This document shows positions 48,640-57,780 of a stretch of DNA of 64,000 nt, one piece after another. The number at the start of each line of letters is the position of its first letter. Position 1 is the first letter of the stretch. Below the pieces are notes generated by a model. The model was not told the DNA's origin and did no database searches. It saw nothing but the letters and a program-made list of their open reading frames with translations. The DNA is from Caulobacter endophyticus (GTDB lineage: Bacteria; Pseudomonadota; Alphaproteobacteria; Caulobacterales; Caulobacteraceae). The DNA lies in assembly GCF_029543245.1 (NCBI RefSeq), contig NZ_JARQWV010000012.1, forward strand, positions 1 through 64,000. The letters are read 5' to 3'. The position numbers and the translations under genes are program-made.

Positions 48640-49698
48640 TTGAGCCGTTTCTGGAGCCCGCTGGTCCACGCGCTGCACCCCTATGTTCCGGGCGAGCAGC
48701 CGAAGATCGCCGACCTGGTCAAGCTGAACACCAACGAGAGCCCCTACGGGCCTTCGCCCAAGGCGGTCGAGGCGATCGCGGCGGGCGCCGACGACGCCCT
48801 GCGGCTCTATCCCGATCCGACCTCGAGCGCGCTGCGCGAGACGCTGGCGGCCTATCATGGCGTGGGCGTCGATCAGGTGTTCGTCGGCAACGGCTCGGAC
48901 GAGGTGCTGGCCCACGCCTTCCGCGCCCTGCTGGGCCACGACGCGCCGCTGCTGTTCCCTGACATCACCTACAGCTTCTATCCGACCTACTGCCGGCTGT
49001 TCGACGTGGCCTACGAGACCGTGCCGCTGGCCGACGACCTGTCGGTGAGGACCGACGACTATCGTCGTCCGTCCGGCGCGATCATCATCGCCAATCCCAA
49101 CGCGCCGACCGGCGTGGCCCTGACCCGCGCGCAGATCGCCCGCCTGCTGGCCGAGCATCCCGACAAGCCGGTGGTGATCGACGAGGCCTATGTCGATTTT
49201 GGCGGCGAGAGCGCCATTGCCCTGGTCGCCGACCATCCCAACCTCCTGGTCGTGCAGACCATGTCGAAGTCGCGGGCCCTGGCTGGCCTGCGCGTGGGCT
49301 ACGCCGTCGGCGACGCGGCCCTGATCGAGGGGCTGACGCGGGTGAAGGACAGCTTCAACTCCTATCCGCTGGGCCGTCCCGCCCAGGCCGGCGCCATCGC
49401 CTCCATCGAGGACGAGGCCTTCTTCCAGGACAGCCGCGCGCGGGTGATCGCCGGCCGCCGCCGCCTGGTCGAGGGGCTGGAGGCGCGCGGCTTCTCCGCC
49501 CCGACCTCGTCGGCCAATTTCGTCTTCGCCCGTCACGCCTCGCGCCCCGGCGCCGAACTGGCGGCGGAACTGCGGGCCCGCGGCGTGATCGTTCGCCGCT
49601 TCGACGCGCCCAGGATCGCCGACCACCTGCGGATCACCGTCGGCACGGACGGCCAGATCGATCGCCTGCTGGGGGCGCTGGACGAGATCCTGGGGTAG
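48640..49698 (+). CDS. hisC: Histidinol-phosphate aminotransferase
   Basis: PLP-dependent aminotransferase, 352 aa, acting late in histidine biosynthesis. It shows [13 protein letters not shown] (about 28-40), [33 protein letters not shown] and the PLP lysine Lys210 in [15 protein letters not shown]. The start is TTG at 48640 with CTGGAGC upstream at suitable spacing; the next ATG would remove conserved sequence. It is flanked by the monooxygenase-like and Old Yellow Enzyme genes on the same strand, but it has a separate role and no his operon is present here. Confidence 0.94.
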   Translation: MSRFWSPLVHALHPYVPGEQPKIADLVKLNTNESPYGPSPKAVEAIAAGADDALRLYPDPTSSALRETLAAYHGVGVDQVFVGNGSDEVLAHAFRALLGHDAPLLFPDITYSFYPTYCRLFDVAYETVPLADDLSVRTDDYRRPSGAIIIANPNAPTGVALTRAQIARLLAEHPDKPVVIDEAYVDFGGESAIALVADHPNLLVVQTMSKSRALAGLRVGYAVGDAALIEGLTRVKDSFNSYPLGRPAQAGAIASIEDEAFFQDSRARVIAGRRRLVEGLEARGFSAPTSSANFVFARHASRPGAELAAELRARGVIVRRFDAPRIADHLRITVGTDGQIDRLLGALDEILG

Positions 49699-49782
49699 CC
49701 GGCTCGAAGGGTGGGGTTTTCTTTCCGAATGCTCTTCACCGGATACAGCGTCCGTTGCAGTATTTCTGCATGGCGGTTGCTC

Positions 49783-49796
49783 CGAACAAATGTTTG
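49783..49796. promoter_or_regulatory. Operator-like inverted repeat, site B
   Basis: CCGAACAAATGTTTGG (49782-49797) lies 35 bases before the Old Yellow Enzyme start. Its AACAAATGTT core matches site A at 48255-48264 exactly. Its position just upstream of the gene fits a repressor site. Confidence 0.5.
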
Positions 49797-49832
49797 GATC
49801 GCGCTGGTTCATACTCCCGCTGGAGCGCCCGC

Positions 49833-50924
49833 ATGGCCCTCGACGCCCTTTTCAAGCCGTTCGAATTCAAGTCGCTGAAGCTGCCTAACCGGGTGGTTAT
49901 GGCGCCGATGACCCGTTCGTTCTCGCCCGGCGGCGTGGCCACCGACGACGTGGCCGCCTACTACGCCCGCCGCGCGACGGCGCAGGTGGGCCTGATCGTC
50001 ACCGAAGGTACGGGTGTAGCCCGGCCTGCCTCGCTGAACGACCCTAACGTGCCGCGCTTCCACGGCGAAAAGGAGCTGGCGGCCTGGAAGAAGGTCGTCG
50101 ACGAGGTGCACGCGGCCGGCGGCCTGATCGCCCCGCAGCTGTGGCACGTGGGCTCGGCCAAGGGTCCGGCGCAGCTGGGCAAGGTCGACAGCCCCTCGGG
50201 CGTGTCCAAGGCCGGCGGCGGCCAGTTCACCGAGCCGATGACCGACACCGACGTGGCCGACACCATCGCCGCCTTCGCCACGGCCGCAGCCGACGCCAAG
50301 CGCCTTGGCTTCGACGCCATCGAGCTGCACGGCGCCCACGGCTACCTGATCGATCAGTTCTTCTGGAACGGCACCAACCTGCGGGGCGACGCCTTCGGCG
50401 GCCCGACCATCGCCGAGCGCAGCGCCTTCGCCGCCGAGATCCTCAAGGCCGTCCGCGCGGCCGTCGGCCCCGACTATCCGGTGATCATCCGCCTGTCGCA
50501 GTGGAAGCAGCAGGACTATGCGGTGAAGAACGCCGAGACGCCGCAACTGCTGGAAGCCTGGCTGCAGCCCCTGGCCGACGCCGGCGCCGATATCTTCCAC
50601 TGCTCGCAACGGCGGTTCTGGGAGCCGGAGTTCGAGGGATCCGACCTCAACTTCGCCGGCTGGACCAAGAAGCTGACCGGGGCCCCGACCATCACCGTCG
50701 GCTCGGTGGGCCTGTCGGGCGAGTTCATCGCGGCCTTCGGCGGCGAGGGCAGCCAGCCGGCCTCGATCGACGGCCTGCTCGAGCGCCTCGACCGCGGCGA
50801 GTTCGACCTCGTGGGCGTCGGCCGCGCCCTGCTGCAGGACCCCGAGTGGGTGGTGAAAATCCGCGAGGAACGGAACGACGAGTTGCAGAGCTTCTCGCGC
50901 GAGGCGCTGGGAGTTTTGTACTAG
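49833..50924 (+). CDS. Old Yellow Enzyme family NADH:flavin oxidoreductase
   Basis: FMN-dependent ene-reductase, 363 aa, TIM-barrel fold. The start MALDALFKPFEFKSLKLPNR, the FMN-contacting VMAPMTRS segment, the active-site region GFDAIELHGAHGYLIDQFFW and VGVGRALLQDPEW near the end are typical. Such enzymes reduce alpha,beta-unsaturated carbonyls, quinones and nitro compounds. I chose ATG 49833, which follows TGGAGC; the longer frame upstream covers the operator-like repeat. It is one of two genes with the AACAAATGTT site. A terminator repeat follows. Confidence 0.92.
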   Translation: MALDALFKPFEFKSLKLPNRVVMAPMTRSFSPGGVATDDVAAYYARRATAQVGLIVTEGTGVARPASLNDPNVPRFHGEKELAAWKKVVDEVHAAGGLIAPQLWHVGSAKGPAQLGKVDSPSGVSKAGGGQFTEPMTDTDVADTIAAFATAAADAKRLGFDAIELHGAHGYLIDQFFWNGTNLRGDAFGGPTIAERSAFAAEILKAVRAAVGPDYPVIIRLSQWKQQDYAVKNAETPQLLEAWLQPLADAGADIFHCSQRRFWEPEFEGSDLNFAGWTKKLTGAPTITVGSVGLSGEFIAAFGGEGSQPASIDGLLERLDRGEFDLVGVGRALLQDPEWVVKIREERNDELQSFSREALGVLY

Positions 50925-50932
50925 TCGATTGC

Positions 50933-51103
50933 GATCCCTCTCCCCTTGCGGGAGAGGGTGGCCTCGCAGGGCGAGGTCGGGTGAGGGGTCTCTCAGAAAT
51001 CAAACGCCGCGACAGCCGATCAGCCGTCGCGGCGTTTTTCGTGGGTGCGACCCCTCATCCGTCAGCTTCGCTGACACCTTCTCCCGCAAGGGGAGAAGGA
51101 TCA
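50933..51103. repeat. Nested palindromic terminator repeat, copy 3
   Basis: Same design as 19402-19574, with apex CGCCGCGAC / GTCGCGGCG followed by TTTTT. Side hairpins again differ yet pair (GCCTCGC-AG-GGCGAGG; GTCAGC-TTC-GCTGAC). It separates convergent genes, and its right end supplies the TGA stop (51103-51101) of the minus-strand SMP-30 gene. Confidence 0.9.
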
Positions 51104-52012
51104 GGCCCGGTAATTCAGCTTCAGCCCCGGCCGTTCCCATCGTCCGCGCCACAGCTTCCCCGTGCCCGACGCCGTGATCCACACGTCCTGCATGTCGGCC
51201 CCGCCGAAGCAGAGGTTGGTGGTGATCACGTCCGGCACGGCCACGTGCTGCGTCGAACCGTCGGGCGAGAAGGCGGTGATCCCGCCGTTGATGATGGTGG
51301 CCACGCACACCCGGCCGTCGGCCTCGACCGCCAGGCTGTCGAGGAGCTGGTAGCCCGGCAGGTTGCAGACCACGCGGCCCGGCTGTAGCGGGGCGGGCGG
51401 AGTCAGTTCGCCGGGCGCGACGACGTCGAAGGCCCACAGCCGCCCCAGCATGGTGTCGGCCACGTAGACGACATCCTCGGCCGGCGACAGGCCCACGCCG
51501 TTGGGCGAGATCAGGTGGTCGCGAAGGCGCACGATGTGGCTGCCGTCGGTCCTGGCGTAGTAGAGCGCTCCGTATCGGCGGCCGTCCGGCGTTGAGCAGC
51601 CATGATCGGTGAACCAGAAGCCGCCCTGGCGGTCGAAGACGAGGTCGTTGGGCCCGACCAGACGCCTGCCGTCGCAGGCCTCGTAAAGCGTGGTGACCGC
51701 GCCGGTCGCCAGATCCACCCGCTGGATCGAGCCGCCCTCGTAGCCGGCGGGGGTGGGGCCGGGGATGTTCAGGCCGCCCATGTCGAAGAATTCGAAGCTG
51801 CCGCCGTTATTGGTGACATAGACCGCTCCGTCGGGGCCGATCGCCGCGCCGTTGGGGCCGCCGGGGAGATCGGCGACGGTGCTGCGCGTACCGTCCGGCG
51901 CGATCCGGGTCAGGGTCCGGCGCTGGATTTCGACCAGCAGCACCGAGCCGTCGGCCATGGCGATCGGGCCTTCGGGAAACTGCAGGCCTTCGGCGACGAG
52001 GGTCAGGTCCAT
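51101..52012 (-). CDS. SMP-30/gluconolactonase family protein
   Basis: Six-bladed beta-propeller hydrolase of 303 aa, related to gluconolactonases and other sugar lactonases. Metal-site residues are suggested by Glu in LQFPEGPIA, Asn in NDLVFDRQGGFWFTD (about 140) and ISPNGVGLSPAEDVVYVADT (about 187). DSLAVEADGRVCVA follows. ATG 52012 (MDLTLVAEGL) is preceded by GGGAG. The stop codon lies within the end of a palindromic repeat. Its substrate is unknown. Confidence 0.87.
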   Translation of the reverse strand: MDLTLVAEGLQFPEGPIAMADGSVLLVEIQRRTLTRIAPDGTRSTVADLPGGPNGAAIGPDGAVYVTNNGGSFEFFDMGGLNIPGPTPAGYEGGSIQRVDLATGAVTTLYEACDGRRLVGPNDLVFDRQGGFWFTDHGCSTPDGRRYGALYYARTDGSHIVRLRDHLISPNGVGLSPAEDVVYVADTMLGRLWAFDVVAPGELTPPAPLQPGRVVCNLPGYQLLDSLAVEADGRVCVATIINGGITAFSPDGSTQHVAVPDVITTNLCFGGADMQDVWITASGTGKLWRGRWERPGLKLNYRA

Positions 52013-52146
52013 GTCGTCTCGCTCCCATTTCCTTGCGCGTGACGGGCGTCGAAACCGCTCACACTTTCGGCTGTCACGCTTGATGGGCGTCTCTCTGGAC
52101 GCCTGGAAGTGGAGTAAACGATCGTTTGAACGAGGCCGCAACCTAC

Positions 52147-53223
52147 TCAGGCGTCAGCCAGCAGCCGGGTCAGGTCTTCGGCGTTGAGGCCGCGCGGGGC
52201 CAGGCGCGCCGACTGGCCGGCCCAGAGGTTGGTGAAGTCGGCGTTGGTTCCGTCCTGGCGCAGCGGCGTCAGGGCGCCGCCGGCCAGCGGGAAGGGCGGC
52301 ACCACCGCGCCGCCGATCGGCCCGACCTCGCGCATCAGCCGGTTGGCCACGCCCCGGGCCGGGCGGCCGGTGAAGACGTCGGTGATCATGGTGTTGTCGT
52401 CGCGGGCCTCGTCGAGGGCGGCGCGGTGGGCAGGCGGGATCTTGGCCTCGGGCGTGAAGAGGTAGGCGGTGCCGACCTGAACGCCGGCCGCGCCCAGGGC
52501 CCGGGCGGCCGCCACGCCGCGGGCCTCGGCTATGCCGCCGGCGGCGATCACCGGAACGGCGACGGCGGCGACCACCTGGGGCAGCAAGGCGAAGAGCCCG
52601 GGCTGGCTTGCGCTGTCCAGGCGGTTGTCGATCGCCTCGCCATGGCCGGGCAGGAAGGTGGCGCGATGGCCGCCGGCCTCGGCGCCCATGGCGATGACGG
52701 CGTCGACGCCGTGGGCCTCCAGCCAGACGGCTTCGGCGACGGTGGTGGCCGAGGACACGATTTTCGCGCCCGTGGCCTTCACACGATCCAACAGCGCGGT
52801 CTCGGGCAGGCCGAAGTGGAAGCTGACCACTTCGGGGCGCAGGTCCTCGACCAGGGCGCAGAAGGCCTCGTCGAAGGGCGCGCGGCCGCCGGCGGGCGGC
52901 GGAGGAGCGGGGTCGAGGCCTGCCTCGACATAGTAGGGCGCCAGGCGCGCCCGCCAGGCCAGCTTCCGGACGGGATCGGCGGCGGGCGGCGTGTGGGCGA
53001 AGAAATTCAGGTTCAGGGGCGCGTCGACGGCGGCGCGAAACTCGGCCACCGCCGCCCGGGCCTGGTCGGGCGTGTACTGGGCGCAGGCCAGCGAACCCAG
53101 GCCGCCGCCACGCGCCGCGCCGATGGCCATGGCCGGGGTGGTGGCGCCGGCCATCGGGGCCTGGAGGACGGGGGCGGCGATCCCCAGCAGGTCGATCAGC
53201 CGGCGGTCGGTCCAGGCGCTCAT
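52147..53223 (-). CDS. Nitronate monooxygenase (2-nitropropane dioxygenase family)
   Basis: FMN-dependent TIM-barrel oxidoreductase, 358 aa. It opens with the barrel strand PVLQAPMAGATTPAMA, has GGLGSLACAQ, MGAEAGGHRATF with the catalytic His, AAGGIAEARGVAAARALGA and VQVGTAYLFTPEA. These fit class I nitronate monooxygenases, which detoxify propionate-3-nitronate or similar alkyl nitronates. ATG 53223 is the natural start. It lies 14 bases downstream of the small secreted protein gene on the same strand, so it may be part of the thyA-folA transcript. Confidence 0.9.
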   Translation of the reverse strand: MSAWTDRRLIDLLGIAAPVLQAPMAGATTPAMAIGAARGGGLGSLACAQYTPDQARAAVAEFRAAVDAPLNLNFFAHTPPAADPVRKLAWRARLAPYYVEAGLDPAPPPPAGGRAPFDEAFCALVEDLRPEVVSFHFGLPETALLDRVKATGAKIVSSATTVAEAVWLEAHGVDAVIAMGAEAGGHRATFLPGHGEAIDNRLDSASQPGLFALLPQVVAAVAVPVIAAGGIAEARGVAAARALGAAGVQVGTAYLFTPEAKIPPAHRAALDEARDDNTMITDVFTGRPARGVANRLMREVGPIGGAVVPPFPLAGGALTPLRQDGTNADFTNLWAGQSARLAPRGLNAEDLTRLLADA

Positions 53224-53237
53224 GCGGGGCTCCGCGG

Positions 53238-53612
53238 TCAGTTCAGGTCAAAGAGATCGTAGGCGATCAGCTTCAGGCGTTCGTCGAAGAACGCTCGGCC
53301 GTAGCTGGACCTTTGCAGAGCGGCCTGGTCGACGCCGTTCTCGACGTCGGAACCGCTGGCGCCGGGGGCGGCGCAGGGCACCGACAGGCGAAGGTTGCGG
53401 CCGACCTTCAGCTTCACCCCCGGTTCGGCGCGGACGACGGTGGCCGCCACGAAGCAACGGCCGCGCACGCCGCGCGGCACGCCCACATGCTTGACTTGCA
53501 GGACGACGATCTCGGCGGCCTTGTCGCGGGCGTGCTGGCGCGCGTCGACGGCCTGGGGCGACGTCGCGGACGCCGCCTGGACCAGGACGAGAGCGGCCAG
53601 CAGGGCGGTCAT
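53238..53612 (-). CDS. Small secreted protein of unknown function, coupled to folA
   Basis: Not recognised. The 124-aa product has a short signal peptide (MTALLAALVLVQAASA) and a mature domain with two cysteines (GRCFVAATV and SVPCAAPG) that could form a disulfide. Its start overlaps the folA stop as ATGA, so it is translationally coupled to dihydrofolate reductase. The family and role are unknown; a periplasmic location is predicted. Confidence 0.65.
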   Translation of the reverse strand: MTALLAALVLVQAASATSPQAVDARQHARDKAAEIVVLQVKHVGVPRGVRGRCFVAATVVRAEPGVKLKVGRNLRLSVPCAAPGASGSDVENGVDQAALQRSSYGRAFFDERLKLIAYDLFDLN

Positions 53613-54127
53613 TTGCGTTCCAGCACGCGGAAGACGAACGGGAAGTCGTCGCCCTCGCCGGCGGGGTGTTCCTCGCGGCGCACCTCGGTCCAGGCGTTCT
53701 CGTCGAAGGCGGGGAAGTGCACGTCGCCCTGAACCTCCGCCTGCACCTCGGTGACGTAGATGCGCTTGGCGCGGGGCATGGCCAGTTCGAACAGCGCCGC
53801 GCCGCCGATCACGCAGATCTCCTCGACGCCGTCTTCGGCGGCCTGCTCCTTGCCGATCTGCACGGCTTCCGACCAGGTGTCGCAGACCACCGCGCCCTCG
53901 GCCTCGAACTTGTGGTCGCGGGTCAGCACGATGTTGAGGCGGCCGGGCAGGGGCTTGCGCGGCAGGCTGTCCCAGGTCTTGCGGCCCATGATCACCGGCT
54001 TGCCCAGGGTGGCGGCCTTGAACATCTGAAGATCCGACTTCAGGCGCCAGGGCAGGTCGTTGTCGCGGCCGATGACGCCGTTGAGCGAACGGGCCACGGG
54101 GCCGACGGTGAGGATGGGAGCGGTCAT
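53609..54127 (-). CDS. folA: Dihydrofolate reductase
   Basis: NADPH-dependent reduction of dihydrofolate to tetrahydrofolate, 172 aa. Residues show NGVIGRDNDLPWRLKSDL with the active-site Asp of this segment, VIMGRKTWDSLP, RLNIVLTRD and ICVIGGAALFELAM, all typical. It is downstream of thyA (39-bp gap), the classic pairing: thymidylate synthase makes dihydrofolate and this enzyme recycles it. The stop overlaps the next gene. Confidence 0.96.
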   Translation of the reverse strand: MTAPILTVGPVARSLNGVIGRDNDLPWRLKSDLQMFKAATLGKPVIMGRKTWDSLPRKPLPGRLNIVLTRDHKFEAEGAVVCDTWSEAVQIGKEQAAEDGVEEICVIGGAALFELAMPRAKRIYVTEVQAEVQGDVHFPAFDENAWTEVRREEHPAGEGDDFPFVFRVLERK

Positions 54128-54166
54128 GACGGCGAGTCTTAGCGGCCCGCCGTCGCTAGCGGAAGG

Positions 54167-55009
54167 TCAGACCGAGACCGCCGCCTTGATGTGCGGGTGG
54201 GCCTCGTAGCCTTCCAGCGTGAAGTCCTCGTACTCGAAGGCGAAGAGATCGGTCTTGTCGGCGATCTTCATCGTCGGGAAGGCGTAGGGCTCGCGGGTCA
54301 GTTGCTCGCGGGCCTGGTCCAGGTGGTTCAGATAGAGGTGGGCGTCGCCGAAGGTGTGCACGAACTCGCCCGGCTCCAGGCCCACGACCTTGGCCACCAT
54401 TAGGGTCAGCAGGGCGTAGCTGGCGATGTTGAACGGGACCCCTAAGAACACGTCGGCGCTGCGCTGATAGAGCTGGCAGGACAGCTTGCCGTCGGCGACG
54501 AAGAACTGGAACAGGCAGTGGCAGGGCGGCAGGGCCATGTCCTCGACGTCGGCCGGGTTCCAGGCGCTGACGATGTGACGGCGGCTGTTGGGGTTGGTCT
54601 TCAGGCCCTCGACCAGATTGACGATCTGGTCGATCGACTGGCCGTTGGGCGCCGCCCACGAGCGCCATTGCTTGCCGTAGACAGGGCCGAGCTCGCCGTT
54701 CTCGTCGGCCCACTCGTCCCAGATGCGCACGCCGTTGTCCTTGAGATAGGCAATGTTGGTCTCGCCCTTCAGGAACCACAGCAGCTCGATGATGATCGAG
54801 CGCAGGTGCAGCTTCTTGGTGGTCAGGACCGGGAAACCCTTGGAAAGGTCGAAGCGGATCTGGCGGCCGAAGACGCCCAGGGTGCCAGTGCCCGTGCGGT
54901 CGCCGCGCTCGACGCCGTTTTGCAGGATGTCAGCCAACAGGGCGAGATACTGCCGCTCGGGATGATCGGCGGAGGCGGCTTTCGGGGCGTCGAGGACGGC
55001 GGTGGTCAT
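54167..55009 (-). CDS. thyA: Thymidylate synthase
   Basis: Folate-dependent methylation of dUMP to dTMP, 280 aa. The protein shows the dUMP phosphate-binding arginine region [25 protein letters not shown], the catalytic Cys163 in [34 protein letters not shown] and the C-terminal [14 protein letters not shown] tail. ATG 55009 is preferred; a GTG at 55018 would add three residues. It is first in a minus-strand unit thyA-folA-secreted protein-nitronate monooxygenase. Confidence 0.97.
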   Translation of the reverse strand: MTTAVLDAPKAASADHPERQYLALLADILQNGVERGDRTGTGTLGVFGRQIRFDLSKGFPVLTTKKLHLRSIIIELLWFLKGETNIAYLKDNGVRIWDEWADENGELGPVYGKQWRSWAAPNGQSIDQIVNLVEGLKTNPNSRRHIVSAWNPADVEDMALPPCHCLFQFFVADGKLSCQLYQRSADVFLGVPFNIASYALLTLMVAKVVGLEPGEFVHTFGDAHLYLNHLDQAREQLTREPYAFPTMKIADKTDLFAFEYEDFTLEGYEAHPHIKAAVSV

Positions 55010-55050
55010 GGGCCGCACAATCGCGACGAATCGAGCCGGTGGCCAATCAC

Positions 55051-55084
55051 AAAAACGCCCCGCGCGGCGAGCCGGCGGGGCGTT
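55051..55084 (-). terminator. Rho-independent terminator (minus strand)
   Basis: AACGCCCCGC and GCGGGGCGTT form a 10-bp stem with TTTTT following on the minus strand, 23 bases past the stop of the CsgG/SH3 gene at 55107. Confidence 0.88.
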
Positions 55085-55106
55085 CTCGTTCAGATGGCGC
55101 AGAGGC

Positions 55107-56057
55107 TTACTTGCCCGGCTCCAGACCCGTGTTCAGCACCCAGCCGACGTTGTCGTTCTCGTCGGCCACTTCCCACCACAGGTCCTGCTTCTTGCCGGTC
55201 GGGTAGACGATGGCGCCGGCGGGCAGGGCGCGGATCAGCTTGCCGGCGGCGACCGGGGTGGCGCGCATGTTGACGACGCGGGTGGCCACGAAGGACTTGG
55301 TCGGAGCCGCCTGGGCGGCCTGGGCGCTGTCGCCCACCAGGCCCAACTCGCCGACCATCTTCGAATAGCTGTTGATGAAGGCCAGGGTGATGATGCGGCC
55401 GATCTCGGTGTCTTCGTAGCCGCCGCCGACCGCGCCGGCGAAGCCGATGCCGCCGCCCGCGCCCCAGCCGATGTCGTTCTTCACGGCGTAGCCTTCCTGG
55501 ACGGCCACGGTCTCGGTGGTGCGGACGTTGGTCAGCGACAGGACGGTGTTGGCTTCCAGCTTCTTGGTCTTGATGCCGCCGACGAGGGCGCCGGCGCGAC
55601 CGCCGATCAGGCCGCCGATGGCGCCGGCCACGGCGCCGCCGCCGGCGTTGCTGTCGCTGGCCTGCACTTCGGCCACCAGCACGTAGTCGGCCGCCTTGAT
55701 CTGGCCCTGGCCGACGTTGGAGCCGCGCTGCAGGCCGAGGTTGCCGCCGATGTTGCGCTCGATCTGGGCGGCGTTCAGGCCCGCGCCCCGGTCGACCAGG
55801 TTGAAGCAGCCCGACTTCTGGACGATGGCGCGCAGCAGCTTCTGCGGCGAGGCCAGGTTGTATTGGGTCCAGCCGCGCGGATCGTCGCCGTCGATGATCG
55901 ACAGGGTGCCCAGCTTGCGCGTGCAACGCGGCACTTCGGCCTGGGCCTGGGTCTGCAATTGCTGGGCCTTGGTCGGCTTGGCCTGGGCGAGCGCCTCCAC
56001 CGGAGTCGCGACGCAAACCATCGCGCCCGCCGCGAGCATGAGTTTCTTCATCGACAT
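55107..56057 (-). CDS. CsgG-like plus SH3-domain periplasmic protein
   Basis: Exported protein, 316 aa, with a signal peptide ([22 protein letters not shown]). The middle (about 45-225) resembles CsgG/curli-assembly-type or lipoprotein-like domains: [43 protein letters not shown], a Gly-rich segment [20 protein letters not shown], then [16 protein letters not shown]. The C-terminal 75 residues look like a bacterial SH3 domain ([25 protein letters not shown]) that may bind peptidoglycan. GGAGG lies 9 bases before ATG 56057. The Gly-rich segment is odd for CsgG. Function is inferred only at the envelope level. Confidence 0.75.
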   Translation of the reverse strand: MSMKKLMLAAGAMVCVATPVEALAQAKPTKAQQLQTQAQAEVPRCTRKLGTLSIIDGDDPRGWTQYNLASPQKLLRAIVQKSGCFNLVDRGAGLNAAQIERNIGGNLGLQRGSNVGQGQIKAADYVLVAEVQASDSNAGGGAVAGAIGGLIGGRAGALVGGIKTKKLEANTVLSLTNVRTTETVAVQEGYAVKNDIGWGAGGGIGFAGAVGGGYEDTEIGRIITLAFINSYSKMVGELGLVGDSAQAAQAAPTKSFVATRVVNMRATPVAAGKLIRALPAGAIVYPTGKKQDLWWEVADENDNVGWVLNTGLEPGK

Positions 56058-56130
56058 AGACAGCGCCCTCCAGGCCCCTTTCAAATCCGCGCGGACACTA
56101 CAGTATCGATTGCACGCAAGCCAAGCTCGC

Positions 56131-56685
56131 CTAGCCCGCGAACCCGCCTTCATCGAGGAAGGCCTGCTCGGCCGGGGTGGTTTCGCGGCCCAAAGCGATG
56201 TTCCGATGCGGAAAACGGCCGAAACGGGCGATGATGTCGCGGTGGATGATCGCCCACTTGATGGCGTCTTCGTCGCCGGTGTCGGCCTGCATGCCGGCGC
56301 ACAGCTCGATGCACAGTTCCTGGTCGGCCAGGGATTCGGAGTGCTCGAACGGCAGATAGAAGAAATAGCGCAGCTCCGGGGCGACGGCGGTGTCGTGCCC
56401 CTGGGCGATGGCGGCGCGGGCCACGGCGCGGGCCTTGCCGTCGGTGGCGAAGGCGTGGCCGCTACGGCGGTAGAGGTTGCGGGGGAACTGGTCGAGCACG
56501 ATGACCAGCGCCAGCGACCCCTCCGGAGTCTCGACCCAGGAATCATAGTCGCCACGTGCGGCGGCGTGATGGGTAGGCTCGTACTTCAGGCGGATGGCCT
56601 CATCGAACGCCCGGTTCTTGTCGAACCACTGCTTGGGGCCGGCCTGCGTCCAGAAGCCCAGAATGTCCTGCGGTCGGGCGGCCAT
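56131..56685 (-). CDS. DUF924 family protein
   Basis: Soluble, mostly helical 184-aa protein of the DUF924 family. Recognisable features are DILGFWTQAGPKQWFDKNRAFDEAI near the start, ALVIVLDQFPRNLYRRSGHAFATD in the middle and FFYLPFEHSESLADQE, and FGRFPHRNIALGRETTPAEQAFL near the end. Members have no established function. AGGAGA is 7 bases before ATG 56685; the frame is open much further upstream only because it is antisense to the RcnB-like gene. Divergent from that gene (105-bp gap). Confidence 0.85.
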   Translation of the reverse strand: MAARPQDILGFWTQAGPKQWFDKNRAFDEAIRLKYEPTHHAAARGDYDSWVETPEGSLALVIVLDQFPRNLYRRSGHAFATDGKARAVARAAIAQGHDTAVAPELRYFFYLPFEHSESLADQELCIELCAGMQADTGDEDAIKWAIIHRDIIARFGRFPHRNIALGRETTPAEQAFLDEGGFAG

Positions 56686-56790
56686 GGCCTTCTCCTGCGG
56701 GTTTTCGTTCAATTGCGGTTCATGCGCCAAGCGCGACACTCTGATCAAGGGATGAGCCACGGGCCGGCGCAAGGCCCCTTGGAGCAAGAG

Positions 56791-57714
56791 ATGAAACGTC
56801 TGATCACCGTCGCGATGATCCTGTCGCTGACGGGCGGCGCGGCGGCCCAGGCCGGCTCCGCCGCAACGGTCCTGGCGATGCAGCAGAACGAACGTGGCGA
56901 ACGCGGTGACCGTGGGGGTCGGCCGGATCGTGGTTCGCGCCCCGAGCGCGTCGAACGTGGCGATCGCCAGGACGGCGGCGGCTGGCGTGGCGGCGGCGAT
57001 CGCGGCGGCCAGTCCGCTCCGCAAGCCCAGCGGCCGCCCGAGGCTCGCCCGGCCCCGCAGGCGCCCCAGGCCCAGCAACCCGACCGCAGCGGCTGGCAGG
57101 GCAGGGGCGAGCGCCCCGATCGCCCCACCGGCGGCTGGCAAGGCGGCCAGGACCGCAATCCGGGCGCTTCCCGGCCCGACCGTGGCGATCGTCCGGATCG
57201 TGGCGACCGTCCCGACCGCCCGAGCGGCGGCTGGCAGGGCGGCGATCGGGGGCCCGGCCGACCGGGCGGCGAGCGTCCCGACCGCCCCAACGGCGGCTGG
57301 CAAGGCGATCGCGGCGACCGTGGTCCCGATCGCGGCCGCCCCGGCGGCGGCTGGCAGGGCGGCGACCGTGACCGGGATCGCCCCGGTCCGCGCCCCGGCG
57401 ACCAGCGCTGGCGCGATCGCGACAACGGCCGGCCCCAGTACGACCAGCGCCGCTGGCGGCCCAGCTATCGCGCGCCCCAGCGTTACCGCGCCCCGGCTTA
57501 CCGCTATCCGCGCGGCTGGTACGTGAACCGCTGGAGCTTCGGCGACTATCTGCCGGGCGGCTGGTACGGCAGCACCTACTACCTCGACTGGTTCCGCTAT
57601 GGCCTGCCAATGCCGCCGATCGGCTGCGAGTGGGTGCGGGTCGGCAGCGACGCCGTCCTGGTGGACGTCTGGTCGGGTCAGGTGCTCAGCGTCTACTACG
57701 ACCTCTTCTGGTAA
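56791..57714 (+). CDS. RcnB-like secreted protein with Gly/Arg/Asp-rich repeats
   Basis: Exported 307-aa protein. A Sec signal peptide (MKRLITVAMILSLTGGAAAQA) is followed by about 180 residues of imperfect repeats of the form RPDR.GGWQGG.DRG. A compact C-terminal domain (about 220-307) has WYVNRWSFGDYLPGGWYGSTYY and ends VLSVYYDLFW. The C-terminal domain matches RcnB-type periplasmic proteins linked to Ni/Co balance, though others of this shape have no known role. GGAG lies 6 bases before ATG 56791. The repeat region is charged, probably disordered, and its GC-rich codons leave long open frames on both strands. Confidence 0.75.
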   Translation: MKRLITVAMILSLTGGAAAQAGSAATVLAMQQNERGERGDRGGRPDRGSRPERVERGDRQDGGGWRGGGDRGGQSAPQAQRPPEARPAPQAPQAQQPDRSGWQGRGERPDRPTGGWQGGQDRNPGASRPDRGDRPDRGDRPDRPSGGWQGGDRGPGRPGGERPDRPNGGWQGDRGDRGPDRGRPGGGWQGGDRDRDRPGPRPGDQRWRDRDNGRPQYDQRRWRPSYRAPQRYRAPAYRYPRGWYVNRWSFGDYLPGGWYGSTYYLDWFRYGLPMPPIGCEWVRVGSDAVLVDVWSGQVLSVYYDLFW

Positions 57715-57729
57715 TCGGCCTGAACGTCG

Positions 57730-57765
57730 AAAGCCGCGCTTCCTTTCAGGAGCGCGGCTTTCTCG
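57730..57765 (+). terminator. Hairpin terminator between convergent genes
   Basis: AAAGCCGCGCT and AGCGCGGCTTT form an 11-bp stem with a 10-base loop, 15 bases after the RcnB-like stop. The AAA/TTT ends allow use from both strands, so it can also end the AidA-like gene. Confidence 0.82.
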
Positions 57766-57780
57766 CTTTCGGGGCCGGCC

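Noticed and set aside
56131..57303. A longer DUF924 protein with an Ala-rich N-terminal extension
   Set aside because: The extension is antisense to the RcnB-like gene; a good ribosome-binding site and the conserved family start lie at 56685.
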